DNA of 64,000 bases, taken from contig CAWGKC010000001.1 of NCBI GenBank assembly GCA_963823105.1, positions 434,001-498,000 on the forward strand, given 5' to 3'. The number at the start of each line of letters is the position of its first letter. Within the stretch, counting starts at the first letter, position 1. Of this stretch, positions 26,085 through 36,543 are shown piece after piece. The stretch is from JAJYKC01 sp963823105 (GTDB lineage: Bacteria; Acidobacteriota; Terriglobia; Bryobacterales; Bryobacteraceae). The position numbers were made by a program, and so were the translations under genes. The notes under the pieces were generated by a model, which saw only the letters and a program-made list of their open reading frames with translations, did no database searches and was not told the origin of the DNA.

Positions 26085-27729
26085 ATGCGCCGTAGCCCAG
26101 GACAATCCGGGCCGATTCGCCGGGAATTTCTTGCCGGTGTGGCCGGTTTATTTGGTCTTTCGGGCACGTCGCTTAAAGGCGTCCCCCCCCCCTCCCCGAG
26201 TCTTGTCGATTTCAGCCCGGCGTCGTGCCTCCTATGACCTTCGGCAGCAGGCTGCCAATACGTATCTTGTCCGGGGCGCGCCGCAACAACCTTGCAACCC
26301 GGACGAGACAGATTATCCGAATAAGATCGGCAATTACTCTAAGGGACTTCCTCACGACGAGTTTGGCGAAGTCGATTTAAAAGCCTATAACTCCTTGCTT
26401 TCCGCGCTTTCGAGCGGCGATCCTGCCGATTTTGAAAGGGTACCGCTGTGCGGCCCGGCGCCGCTCTCGAATCCGCAAGCGGGGCTCGCGTTCGACATCG
26501 AGGGCGCGGATTCCCACCTGCTCGTTAGTCCGCCCGCGCCGGGCGTGGCTAGCGCGTGGCGCGCCGCCGAGGCCGTCGAGCTTTATTGGCAGGCGCTTCT
26601 CCGCGACGTTCCGTTCTCGCAATATGACGCTCATCCGGTGGCTCAAGCGGCGGCGGAGGAGTTGAGCGTATTGGAGGGGTTTCAAGGCCCGCGCGATCCG
26701 CGGACGGGCAGGGTGACGGCGGGAACGCTGTTTCGCGGTTTCACGCCTGGCGACCGGATCGGACCGTATGTCTCACAGTTCCTATACCCGTCTTTCTCCT
26801 ACGGCGCGGCGCGCGTGGTCCAACGGTTTCAGACGACGCTCGCGCTCGGCGATGGAGGGAGCGAATTTCTCACGTACTTTGCGCCCTGGCTGGCCTGCCA
26901 AAATGGGGAGCTTCCCGTTCACCTGAATCGCTACGACCCCGTGCCGCGCTATCTGCGCTCGGGGCGCGACCTCGGAGAGTACGTTCATGTGGACGCGTTG
27001 TATGAAGCGTATTTCAACGCCTGCATCATCCTTTCCGAGATGAGAGCGCCATTTTCTCCGACCAATCCATACCGGAACTCGAAGACGCAATGCGGGTTCG
27101 CGACGTTCGGGTTGCCGCATGTCAAGACGTTGCTGGCGGAGGTTTCCACGCGGGCGCTGAAGGCGGTCTGGTATCAGAAATGGTTTGTGCATCGCACCGT
27201 GCGGCCGGAGGCATACGGAGGTCTGGTGCATCAGACGATGGCGGGCCGTCGCGCGTACCCGGTCTATCCAACGGTGATGGGTTCGGACGCCGTTCGGCGC
27301 GTATTCAGCCAAAACGGAACGTATCTCCTGCCGCACGCCTTCCCCGAAGGCTGTCCGCAGCACCCGTCCTACGGGCAGGGGCACGGGGCGGTGGCGGGGG
27401 CTTGCGTGACGATTCTCAAAGCGTTCTTCGACGAATCCTGGGCCATGCCGAAACCAGTTGCGCCTAGCGATGACGGGCTATCGTTGCAGGCATATGCCGG
27501 GGCCGACGCCGAGGCGATCACGGTTGGCGGCGAGTTGAATAAGTTGGCCTCCAATATCGCTCTCGGCCGGAACCATGCCGCGGTGCATTGGCGTTCGGAC
27601 TTCGAGTCTTCGGTAAGGCTCGGCGAGCAGGTTGCGATCAGTGTCCTGCGGGACCAGAGGCACACATATAACGAGGCCTTCGGGGGCTTCATGTTTACCA
27701 CGTTCGATGGACAGAAGGCGGCCGTCTGA
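26085..27729 (+). CDS. Tat-exported vanadium-dependent haloperoxidase, frame split at a C10 tract
   Basis: The body (from about 26193) is a bromo/chloroperoxidase of the algal/cyanobacterial type: YPNKIGNYSKGLPHDEFGEV, vanadate ligands in KWFVHRTVRPE (27175-27207), HPSYGQGHG (27361-27387) and GRNHAAVHWRSDFES (27565-27609) with the metal-binding His. An ATG at 26085 in another frame gives a twin-arginine leader IRREFLAGVAGLFGLSG. With 9 rather than 10 C in the run at 26183-26192, leader and body fuse. It oxidises halides with peroxide in the periplasm. The tract may be a phase switch or a sequencing indel. Confidence 0.85.
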
Positions 27730-27763
27730 TGGGCGGGCGCAGGGGCTATTTGGAGGGGATTCC

Positions 27764-30422
27764 ATGCTGAAACCAGGATGTACCACGGCACTGTTTGCGG
27801 TGGTTGTTTCGTTGACGATTCCGGCGGCGGCGCAATCGCCGAACCCGGCGGGAATGTCGAGTGCGGCGATGCCGGCGGCAATGCCGTCGGTCGCTCCGAT
27901 CTATATCGAGAGCGCGGACTTTTCAAGTGTCCTGAATCTGGTGAATGAATTGAGGGTTCCCCTCCAGGCGACCGTGGACGTGTATTCGCTGGACGGCGTT
28001 AAGGCGGCGTCGGAGACGATCACGATGGCGCCGTACAGCTCGCGGCAATTGAGCATGGAGTCGATCTTTGCCAGCGCGGTTCCGCTGCAGTTGGGTTCCA
28101 TTCGGGTCACGGCGGATCACACCGGCGGATTGCTGGCGGCGCTGTCGCTCACGCATCGCGGCTCGCCCGCTACTTACTTCGATGAGGAACTGGCGATGCC
28201 GAGCATGGAGGGTTCCAGCGTAGCCAGAGGCGTCGCCGACGATGCCAGAGGCGGAACTCCGATCACAGCGATCACATCGTTATCGAGTTCGCCACAGAAT
28301 ATCACGCTATCGTGTGTGCCCGAGAGCGGCGCGGCGCAGCAAAGGACGCTGGAATTCGGTCCGAACCAGACGCTGCTCATGAGGCCTTGCGCGGGCGATC
28401 TTCCGGCGGCCGTTTTGAGCCCTTCCGACATCGAGAACGCGGGTTCCGGCGCTCCCGCAAGCGGATCTCGAACGGCGGCGGCGATCGCCGTCACCAGTGA
28501 CGCAATGCCCGGCGAGTTCGCCGTGTATGGTATCGTGCCGCACGGGAGCAAAGACAATCCGTTCTTTACATCGATCAATTTCTCGGACCCGAAGACGCGC
28601 CGGTCGAGCGGCTCGACTTATGTCGGCGTCCCCGTTGGACCGTCGACGCTGTTGACCGATGGCAGCTATAGCCCCGGAGATCTCGATCGCGAATTTCGGA
28701 CCGACTGCGGCGACGATTACGCTGGAATCCGCCTCGACGGTAAACGGCGCGCCGCAGCGGACAACTCTGGCGACAATTGTTCTGGCCGGGGGCGAATCGA
28801 AAACCGTTCCGTTGAGCAATATGCCTCTTTCGCCGGGCCTCACGAACGGCCTGCGGATCCACACGGACGCCGCCCCTGGGGACGTATTGTCCAAGCTGGT
28901 CTCTCGCGGAGGATCGCAGCTTCCGGTCGTGGAAATGCTGGACAAGGACGAGCGGGGAGCGTTTAACGGCGGCGGTCATCCGTGGGACGTGGAGCCGGGC
29001 GTGACTTCGACTTTGCTCCTGTTCAATGGCGACTCGACGCCGCAAAAGGTCAACCTTCGCTTCGGGACGCCGTCGGGGCCATGGATGAGAAGATTTACAC
29101 TGGAGCCGATGGAGACGAGGGCGATCAACGTTAACGAATTGGTCGGAATGCAGGAGAAGGACGACAGCGGTCTGGCGCTTGCTTCGAATGCGCAGTCGGG
29201 GGAATTGGGCTGGCAGTCCGATTCGACGTGGGTTTCGGGGCGGCTATTGCAGACCAGCACCTCGCTCGGGATGGCGAGGAGCTTCAGTTGCAGCCAGTGG
29301 GTTTACGCTTGCGCTTTTACCCTTTCGCCGACGCCTTCATTGACGTTGTACCTGAACAACGTCGGGGACCTCAGCGAGATCCCGGATTGGGCGGTGTATA
29401 CGGGGTTTCATCCGCCGACGACTTGCAGTTGCGCCAACCCGTCCAGCGGCAATACGACTATCGTGGATAGCTGGCAATCCGGGAGCACGTCCATTGCGAC
29501 GATCACGTCGGGGGGGACGTCGAGCGCGTCGGTCTGGCAGGGAGTGGGGGTTGGCTCGACGACGTCGTATTTTTATGGGACTAACATGTTTCTCGGCGGA
29601 GGGAGCTTGCTGTGTCAGGCGCAGCAGCCGGCGCTCGTTGCGCCTCCCCTGTCCTCCAGCAACCCGCTTTGGTTTTTCGGAATCGGCAATGCTCCACCGT
29701 CGGGCTTTACCCTAGGTGACATTAAGACGACACTGACGGCAAAGGGCGCCTCCGGCGGCTCCTTCAAGTGGACAGTTACCGCAGGAATTGGTAAGGCGAG
29801 CTTCGCCTCGGGCAGTTCCCAGACGTCGATCGTGACCTCGGCAAATTCAGTAATCCTGTGGAGCTTCAGTTACAGTGCCGCTCCGAACGACGTTTCGGTC
29901 TCTCTGATTTGGACCGATTCCACCGGACACGCGTACCCTGCCTCCACTTTGAACTTTGATATTGATTCGCCTTACGAAGATCAGGTTTCCGGCCCGATTG
30001 TAAACGAAAGCGTGTCCAACTGTATCCCAACCTCGGGGACCACAGGATACGCGTCGTTTATCACTTACCTGACGCACAGCTATTTTGGCGTCACCATCAC
30101 AAATGAGTGGGTGAACGAATCGCTCGATAATTTCTCCGATGATCACGTCAACAATTGGCCGTGGGGAAACGAGGGTTCCGTTCTGTCACCGGATGGAAGG
30201 TTCTCGGACGAGATATGCGTCACACAGGGAACGGGCGGTCTCTCCCCGCAACCTACTCCGCCGCAGCAGCCTCAGTTGTCCACCTATACGATTGACCATG
30301 CGACGCAGGGCTGGTACGTCGGGTCAACAACACCCGCCAAGGGTGTTCAGATACAGAGGGACACGCTTCAGAGGTATATCGATCATGGGGTGCATCTAGG
30401 CATCCAGACCCCGGTGAGATAG
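27764..30422 (+). CDS. large secreted/surface protein, frameshifted
   Basis: About 885 residues after repair. Signal peptide MLKPGCTTALFAVVVSLTIPAAAQ. The N-terminal region repeats beta-rich segments (IYIESADFSSVLNLVNELRV, GSIRVTADHTGGLLAALSLTHRG); the middle has FGPTAATITLES and WDVEPGVTSTLLLFNGD; the C-terminus has Ig-like strands. No catalytic motif recognised. The frame breaks at 28672-28677 (CCCCGG), where one base too many separates two continuous halves. The segment 28813-29632 is duplicated in the gene beginning near 31.5 kb. Probably cell-surface or extracellular. Confidence 0.7.
28813..29632 (+). repeat. direct repeat copy 1 of surface-protein module (820 bp)
   Basis: Aligns without gaps to 31616-32435 at an offset of 2803 nt, with high identity by eye. 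It encodes NMPLSPGLTNGLRIHTD through GTNMF and a few residues more. The sequences diverge completely downstream. Confidence 0.85.
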
Positions 30423-30425
30423 CGT

Positions 30426-31484
30426 ATGAGCGCGGCGAAATCGCTATCCATCTTGGTTCTTCTCACGGTCGCGCCGATTCCATCCAGTGGAGAAATTGTC
30501 CCGACACCTGGCAGCGGCCGAATTGAGCCGTCCTTCGCCTCCGCGGATCTCGTATGTGTGGGGAGGGTCACGGGCGTACGAGAAGTATCAAGGCAGGTCG
30601 TTCCGCAGCCTGCCAACAAGCTTTCTGTCTACCAGATCAATGGGGTGTTCGCGCTTTCGGCTGATCGATGTTACAAAGGGGGCGCCCGGCGCGTCGATAT
30701 CTCCTTCGTCACACACAGCCCATCCCTATCCTCGGCAGACGTGCATGTGTCGATCGGCGACGATCTGCTGGTCCTGCTCAGGCGGTCAAGCGAAGGGACC
30801 TTCGAACCTGTCGATCCTTGGTGGAGCAGGTGGGATGCCGAGCTGGTGACGTTCGCCGAGCCCGACAGCGTGGGGCTGCGGCAGCTCGAGCGTGACCTGG
30901 CACAAAACATGGACGGGGATAGGGGCGCGGAGAGCCGGATAAAGAATCTGAGAATTCTGCACGCGCTCGACAGCGTCTCGGGTGACACGATGATTAGAGT
31001 GCGTCGGCTGTTTTCGAGTTCCGATCCGCAAGCGGCGCTCGAAGCCTTTTCAATCGCTGTTAAGGCCGGTAAGGCTGGCGATTTGATCGCTTTCGACAGA
31101 TATCTCAAGGACAATCCCCAGCTTACCGAGCAAATGGTATGGGGTCATGGCTTTTCGTCGATCCAAGATGTGACGGACAGAGATGCCCTCGGGGCGCTGG
31201 AGAGCCTGGCGCGCTCGCGGTTCACGTGGTTAGGGGTCGCCGCGATGGACGGAATTCGGCATTTACGGGACCCGGCAAGCATCCCCGAGCTCGTCAAGTA
31301 CCTTGACGACCCGGACCCGCGGAAGCAGTTCTTTGCGGCGGCAACATTGTCCGAGATTACTGGGCTGCGTGACGAAGACCACACGCCAACTATGAAAAGC
31401 TTCCACGAAGATCCGGCAAGATTCATCGTGACGTGGAAACAATGGTGGACGGACACCGGGAGGACGCAGTACCAACATGAGTGA
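30426..31484 (+). CDS. secreted protein with C-terminal HEAT-like helices
   Basis: 352 residues starting 3 nt after the preceding stop, with a signal peptide (AKSLSILVLLTVAPIPSSG). Residues 35-150 are beta-rich (ADLVCVGRVTGV, DDLLVLLRR), as in secreted adaptor proteins. The C-terminal half is helical with HEAT-like units, for example LAGVAAMDGIRHLRDPASIPELV-type repeats and QFFAAATLSEITG. No enzyme motif. It lies between two copies of the surface-protein module and may be a partner of the upstream protein. Confidence 0.65.
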   Translation: MSAAKSLSILVLLTVAPIPSSGEIVPTPGSGRIEPSFASADLVCVGRVTGVREVSRQVVPQPANKLSVYQINGVFALSADRCYKGGARRVDISFVTHSPSLSSADVHVSIGDDLLVLLRRSSEGTFEPVDPWWSRWDAELVTFAEPDSVGLRQLERDLAQNMDGDRGAESRIKNLRILHALDSVSGDTMIRVRRLFSSSDPQAALEAFSIAVKAGKAGDLIAFDRYLKDNPQLTEQMVWGHGFSSIQDVTDRDALGALESLARSRFTWLGVAAMDGIRHLRDPASIPELVKYLDDPDPRKQFFAAATLSEITGLRDEDHTPTMKSFHEDPARFIVTWKQWWTDTGRTQYQHE

Positions 31485-33222
31485 GGATTGGGCATGCAGT
31501 CCCGACGTCCAGGCGCGATCCTGGTGTTCGTCCGACGTGAGCAAGGTCGCCTCCAGCGCCTCCTCGGTCGAGCCAGCCTCGAATTTCCCATCCGAAGACG
31601 CGCCGATCGAGCGGCTGAGCAACATGCCTCTGTCTCCCGGCCTCACGAACGGCCTGCGGATCCACACGGACGCCGCCCCTGGGGATGTATTGTCCAAGCT
31701 GGTCTCACGCGGCGGATCGCAGCTTCCGGTGGTGGAAATGCTGGACAAGGACGAGCGGGGAGCGTTTAACGCCGGCGGTCATCCGTGGGACGTGGAGCCC
31801 GGCGTGACTTCGACTTTGCTGCTATTCAATGGCGACTCCACGCCGCAAAAGGTTAACCTTCGCTTTGGGACGGCGTCGGGGCCATGGATGAGAAGATTTA
31901 CACTGGAGCCGATGGAGACGAGAGCGATCAACATTAACGAATTGGTCGGAAGGGAGGAGAAGGACGATAGCGGTCTTGCGCTTCCCTCGAGCGCGTTGTC
32001 GGGGGAATTGGGCTGGCAGTCCGATTCGACGTGGGTTTCGGGGCGGCTTTTACAGACGAGCGCCTCGCTCGGGATGGCGAGGAGCTTCAGTTGCAGCCAG
32101 TGGGTTTACGCGTGCGCGTTTACGCTTTCGCCGACGCCTTCGTTGACGTTGTACCTGAACAACACGGGGAACCTCAGCGAGATACCCGAATGGGCGGTGT
32201 ATACGGGGTTTCATCCGCCGACGACCTGCAGTTGCTCGAACCCGACGAGCGGGAATACGACGCTTTACGATAGTTGGCAGTCGGGAAATACTTCGATCGC
32301 GACGATTACGTCGGGGGGGACGTCGAGCGCGTCGGTTTGGAACGGCGCGGGGATTGGTTCCACCACTTCCTATTTCTACGGCACCAACATGTTTCAAGGC
32401 GGAGGGAGCCTGCAATGCCAGGCTTCGCAGCCGGCGAATGTTAGCTGTCCAGCTCTATCCATATCTGTGACCCGGTCAAACTTGACCACGACCTCCGCCA
32501 CTGGGTCGCCGGCGAGCGCCGCGGCAAATCCCGCCTTTTCTTATGCGTCCACGGTCTTGGAAACATTCCTTCTTATACTACTTCCAACGCAAATGCGAAC
32601 CCGAATACAGCCTTGATCGGTGGTACGAACAATAGCGGTGGACCGATACCGGGAGGGCTCGGGACGCTAACCGCGACCTACTCTTGTCCGGGTGGCGCAA
32701 GCGCGAAGAAGTCCTTTACCGTTCCCGCTTTCGGCCTATCCTGTTACTATTTGGCATTACAGTCGGACTGGTCGATTGGAGGCTCCTGTAAGACGGTGAC
32801 GATATATGGAACAGTTTATAGCGGCACTTCGACAAACCCCACTGGCATGCCTGCGGGAACCTATTGTAATGCTTTTCTAGGGGAGCGGTTCCACGAATGG
32901 CGGCGCCAAGGTTCACTATGTTTCAGGGTCATATCCGAGTTGGGTGTTCTCTGTGATATCCAACTTTACCGGGGCCGATGGTACGCCGCTTGTCGTGAAT
33001 GGCTCCGTTGCTAGGGATCGATCAATCGTTCCGTATAGCACATCCGTTCAATTGCCGGGCGGAAGCTACGCGGCGAATGATATTGGAAGTGCGATCGTGG
33101 GGTACAGGCTCGATGTGTTCATGGGAACTGGGGTGGTGGCGTGCAGCGGGTTTGTGAATAATGTGGTAGTCGCGGCGTGCAGTCCGTCGGTCACGACCTG
33201 TCCCGGTCTGACGATTCAATAG
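31477..33222 (+). pseudogene. decayed paralogue of the upstream surface protein
   Basis: Lacks a signal peptide and the N-terminal half. A short tract at 31583-31616 matches 28583-28616 of copy 1 and then jumps to the sequence at 28813, so about 200 bp has been deleted internally. The shared module (NMPLSPGLTNGLRI onward) reads in one frame to about 32540. The reading then moves to a second frame (SNANANPNTALIGGTNNSGG) and, after an extra G at 32879-32883, to a third (GSGSTNGGAKVHYVSGSYP) ending at 33222. Probably a non-functional duplicate, although a protein product cannot be excluded. Confidence 0.65.
31616..32435 (+). repeat. direct repeat copy 2 of surface-protein module
   Basis: Second copy of the 820-bp module (see 28813-29632). 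Substitutions are mostly synonymous, suggesting selection or gene conversion after duplication. Confidence 0.85.
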
Positions 33223-33235
33223 GAGTACATAATCG

Positions 33236-34165
33236 ATGCGCCCCGGCAAATTACTACTGTTGATCGCCCTAGGTTTGATTCATCGACTGTCGCTATCCGC
33301 TGCGCCGCCCGCCATGGCGGCGTTTATCAAGGATGGACAAGTGTATATCGCTAACGGAGATGGGTCGGCGATGTCTAGAATTTCGCCTGGCGCAGAGAGG
33401 AAGGCTATGCCGCGATGGTCCCCGGACGGGAAGCGCGTCGTTTATCTCAATACTGGAACCGGTCGCGAAAGTATGGGGTCGCTGGTAATCGTGGACACGC
33501 GCGGGGTCGTCCTTGGCAATTTTCCGGTTGCCACGGTGGCTGCCGATGGCACGCGGATTGACGGGATGCGATTCGTCGAGAGAATTGGATGGATGGACAA
33601 CTCTCACGTGTTTGCGGAGGGTAGTGTAAATCCCCACGCCGAGGAATATCGGAGGATCGATGTTGCTTCGGGAAAAGTTGGAGGCTTCGGCGGGACGGGT
33701 TTTGCTACATGCACCAAGGCTGGACTCGTTGCATTCTGGCTTCCGGTTTTTCCACCAAGTACGGCCATGACGCTTCAATTGTCGAGCGGAGATGCGCCGA
33801 TCTTTACTTTCCCGGACTGGAATGCGCTCCCGACGATATCTGTGGATCTTGCGTGGGACCGGCAGTGCGAATCCTTGGTTTTTGTGGATCCGAGAGAGCC
33901 CGCCCAATTCGTCATAGTGGCCGGGGGGCGTGTTCACAGAGTCGTGCCGATTCCCGGAACCGGCGTTACGCCAAAGATCAAATCGATCGCTCGGGGATTT
34001 CTAATTGGCTCCGAGGGCAAGCTTTTTTACGATCTCGGAACATCGCGGATCGTGCCGACTCCCGCCGACATTTTCGCGGCCACTCGAAAGGAGGCTGCGG
34101 AACGGCAGCGTATGGCCGCTACGCTCGATGCCACCGATGTGGATTTTCAGAAAGGAGATGAATAG
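33236..34165 (+). CDS. exported TolB-like beta-propeller protein
   Basis: 309 residues with a signal peptide (RPGKLLLLIALGLIHRLSLSA). A WD40-like/PD40 propeller motif is visible: AAFIKDGQVYIANGDGSAMSRIS, then AMPRWSPDGKRVVYLNTG. Two or three further blades are less regular. Such proteins sense or scaffold in the periplasm. It follows the surface-protein block in the same direction with short spacing and may belong to its operon. Confidence 0.7.
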   Translation: MRPGKLLLLIALGLIHRLSLSAAPPAMAAFIKDGQVYIANGDGSAMSRISPGAERKAMPRWSPDGKRVVYLNTGTGRESMGSLVIVDTRGVVLGNFPVATVAADGTRIDGMRFVERIGWMDNSHVFAEGSVNPHAEEYRRIDVASGKVGGFGGTGFATCTKAGLVAFWLPVFPPSTAMTLQLSSGDAPIFTFPDWNALPTISVDLAWDRQCESLVFVDPREPAQFVIVAGGRVHRVVPIPGTGVTPKIKSIARGFLIGSEGKLFYDLGTSRIVPTPADIFAATRKEAAERQRMAATLDATDVDFQKGDE

Positions 34166-34270
34166 GTCTACGAATTCGTCGCGACTCCCTGGCGTCCGGC
34201 TTCGATGGCGGAAGATCGGGCGGTTTGCCAGATGTGGACGTGAGCGGAATTCGAGGGAGGAGGACTGTGT

Positions 34271-34717
34271 ATGAGATATTTACCGATCCTTACCTTGCTG
34301 TTGGCCGGTGCGGCGATTCTTGTGGGGCAGGCGCCACGGGAGTCGTGCTGTCAATTGAGGCTTAGCTCCGAAGCTGAGACGCCGGGTGTATTGACGGCAA
34401 AGGTGACGAACATGAATCAGCCCCTTGTTACGGTCCGCGAGACCTCGGCCGAAGCCGATTGGACAGTGCATGTCATGTCCGTGACGGGGCACGAGGTAGA
34501 ACGGACGCCATACGGCAAGAGGTTGCTAACGAGAGAGCGTGGCGGCCGCATGATCCTACGCGAGCTCAAGGCCGGTGAGAGCGTTTCGCAGGAACTCGAT
34601 ATCCGTAGGCTTTTCCAACTGACATCCGGGACCTACCGTGTGACTGTGGTACGCGACGTGATCCTCGGAGCGACGAGAATTCCGCTTCATGCCGCCATCA
34701 CGATTCGGTTGCCTTAG
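34271..34717 (+). CDS. exported hypothetical protein
   Basis: 148 residues with a signal peptide (RYLPILTLLLAGAAILVGQA). The rest predicts an Ig-like beta sandwich: GVLTAKVTNMNQPLVTVRE, WTVHVMSVTGHEVERT, then GGRMILRELKAGESVSQELDI and GTYRVTVVRDV, the usual last strand of such folds. Starts after GAGGGAGGA. Last gene of the secreted-protein block. No specific function recognised. Confidence 0.65.
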   Translation: MRYLPILTLLLAGAAILVGQAPRESCCQLRLSSEAETPGVLTAKVTNMNQPLVTVRETSAEADWTVHVMSVTGHEVERTPYGKRLLTRERGGRMILRELKAGESVSQELDIRRLFQLTSGTYRVTVVRDVILGATRIPLHAAITIRLP

Positions 34718-34769
34718 CGACGGACCGGAGGAATCACGGAGCCAACGGTGGGTCGGCTTCAGCGGTTGC

Positions 34770-36146
34770 CTACTCTGGCGTTTCGTCGCCGGCGGGGCCG
34801 CCGGAGCGGTTTTCGAATTTGGTGAATTCTTTGAGGAAGACGAGGTTGACGCGGCCGATGGGGCCGTTGCGTTGTTTGGCGAGCAGGAGTTCGGCGATGC
34901 CTTTTAAGTCGTCGCGGTCGGGTTTGTAGATCTCTTCGCGGAAGATGAAGCCGACGAGGTCGGCGTCCTGTTCGATGGAGCCGGATTCGCGGAGGTCGCT
35001 CAATTGGGGGCGGTGGTCGCCTTGCCGGGTTTCGGGGGCGCGGCTGAGCTGGCTGAGGACGAGCATGGGGACGTCGAGTTCCTTGGCCAGGAGTTTGAGG
35101 CCGCGGGAGAGGGCGCTGACTTCCTGATTGCGGTTTTCATAGCGCCGGCCGCCGCCGCTCATCAACTGCAAATAGTCGATGATGACGAGGTCGAGGCCTT
35201 GCTGGCTTTTGAGGCGGCGCAGCTTGGCGTGGATGTCCATGAGGTTCGTACCGGCGGTGTCGTCGATGAAGAGCTTGGCGCGCATTAGCTGGGAGGCGGT
35301 GGAGCTGAGGCGCATGCGCTCGTCCTGGTTCAGGTAGCCGGCGCGGAAGCGCTGCTGGTCGACACGGGCGCCGGCGCAGATCATGCGGGTGAGGAGGGAT
35401 TCGCGCGACATTTCGAGCGAGAAGACGGCGACGGTTTTCTCCAGACGCTCGTGCGTGGCGGCGTGTTGGGCGATGTTGAGGGCGAGGGCGGTTTTGCCCA
35501 TGGAGGGGCGGGCGGCGAGGATGAACAGCTCGCCGGCGTGGAGGCCGCCGGTCATCTCATCGAACTTGACGAAGCCGGTGCTGAGGCCTTTGATGCGCTT
35601 GCTGGGATCGAGGAAGCTGTTGGCGCCGCCTTCGAAGGAGTCGAGGATCTGGCGGGGATTGACGAGGTCGTTCTTGGCGTTGGAGTCGCCGAGTTTGAGG
35701 AGGCCCTCCTCGGCTCCGGCGAGGATTTCGGAAGGCTCGTCGACGCCGATGAGGCAGCGGTTGATGGTTTGCTGGGAGGTGACGATCAGATCGCGGAGGA
35801 GCGATTTGTCCTTGACGATGCGGACGTAGCTTTCGAGATTGACGATGCGCGGGAGGCCGGCGTCGAGGGAGACGAGGTAGCTGAGGCCATCGACGGATTC
35901 GAGCTGGTTCTGCTTCATGAGCTCGTTGGCGATGGTGATGCGGTCGATGCGCTCGCCGCGATCGTTGAGATCGAGCATGCGCTGAAAGATGCGGCGGTGC
36001 TTTTCGAGGCTGAAGTCCTCAGGCGCGACGGTTCCGGCGACCTGGACGAACTGGCTGTCGTCGAGGAGGATGGAGCCGAGGACGAAGCGCTCGGCGTCGG
36101 GATTGGAGGGGAGACCCTGTTCGGCGATGAGATCGCGGGTGGCCAT
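34770..36146 (-). CDS. dnaB: replicative DNA helicase DnaB
   Basis: 458 residues, full length. The N-terminal domain (LPSNPDAERFVLGSILLDD) is followed by the linker and RecA core: Walker A ARPSMGKTA at 212-220, Walker B LDLVIIDYLQLMSG near 305-318, and the H4 and arginine-finger regions SQLSRAPETR and QDADLVGFIFREE. It unwinds DNA at the replication fork as a hexamer with DnaG. Monocistronic on the minus strand, with a promoter candidate at 36325-36352. Confidence 0.95.
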   Translation of the reverse strand: MATRDLIAEQGLPSNPDAERFVLGSILLDDSQFVQVAGTVAPEDFSLEKHRRIFQRMLDLNDRGERIDRITIANELMKQNQLESVDGLSYLVSLDAGLPRIVNLESYVRIVKDKSLLRDLIVTSQQTINRCLIGVDEPSEILAGAEEGLLKLGDSNAKNDLVNPRQILDSFEGGANSFLDPSKRIKGLSTGFVKFDEMTGGLHAGELFILAARPSMGKTALALNIAQHAATHERLEKTVAVFSLEMSRESLLTRMICAGARVDQQRFRAGYLNQDERMRLSSTASQLMRAKLFIDDTAGTNLMDIHAKLRRLKSQQGLDLVIIDYLQLMSGGGRRYENRNQEVSALSRGLKLLAKELDVPMLVLSQLSRAPETRQGDHRPQLSDLRESGSIEQDADLVGFIFREEIYKPDRDDLKGIAELLLAKQRNGPIGRVNLVFLKEFTKFENRSGGPAGDETPE

Positions 36147-36543
36147 GGGGGGACGTATTACGTTAACGGGAATAGGCTCTTAGGAACAAGCGAAGGTGGG
36201 CGCGCGTGTTTCCATGGAGTTGCGCTGTGGGAAAAGCCGTGCAAAATCGGTGCGTACGGGGGGGTATGGTACTTGCGTCCTATCAACGGTGTAGCGGGGC
36301 CTTTCCACAGGCGCGTCACAAACAATAATACCTGTTTATGTTTGTACACCAAAAAAGGGTGAATGGGAAGAGCGAATTCCTCTCTCAGTTTAATCGGGGA
36401 TCGAGGCGACTGGCAGGGATTCAGACGGTGGCCTGGGTTTTCACGGCGATGTGGTGCGTGCGTGGGACGACTCAAGAGCGGTGTGAAAAGGACGCGGTAG
36501 AAGGGAAGGGCCGCGGGCGCAGACCGGGCGCTGGGAAGCCGCG
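36147..36543. other. intergenic region between dnaB and the aldo/keto reductase
   Basis: About 400 nt. Apart from the dnaB promoter candidate I find no gene; long frames crossing it are low-complexity shadows. The sequence is more AT-rich around 36310-36360. Confidence 0.6.
36325..36352 (-). promoter_or_regulatory. candidate sigma70 promoter for dnaB
   Basis: On the minus strand, TTGGTG (36352-36347), a 16-bp spacer and TATTAT (36330-36325), in a locally AT-rich patch about 180 nt upstream of the dnaB start. Confidence 0.5.
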
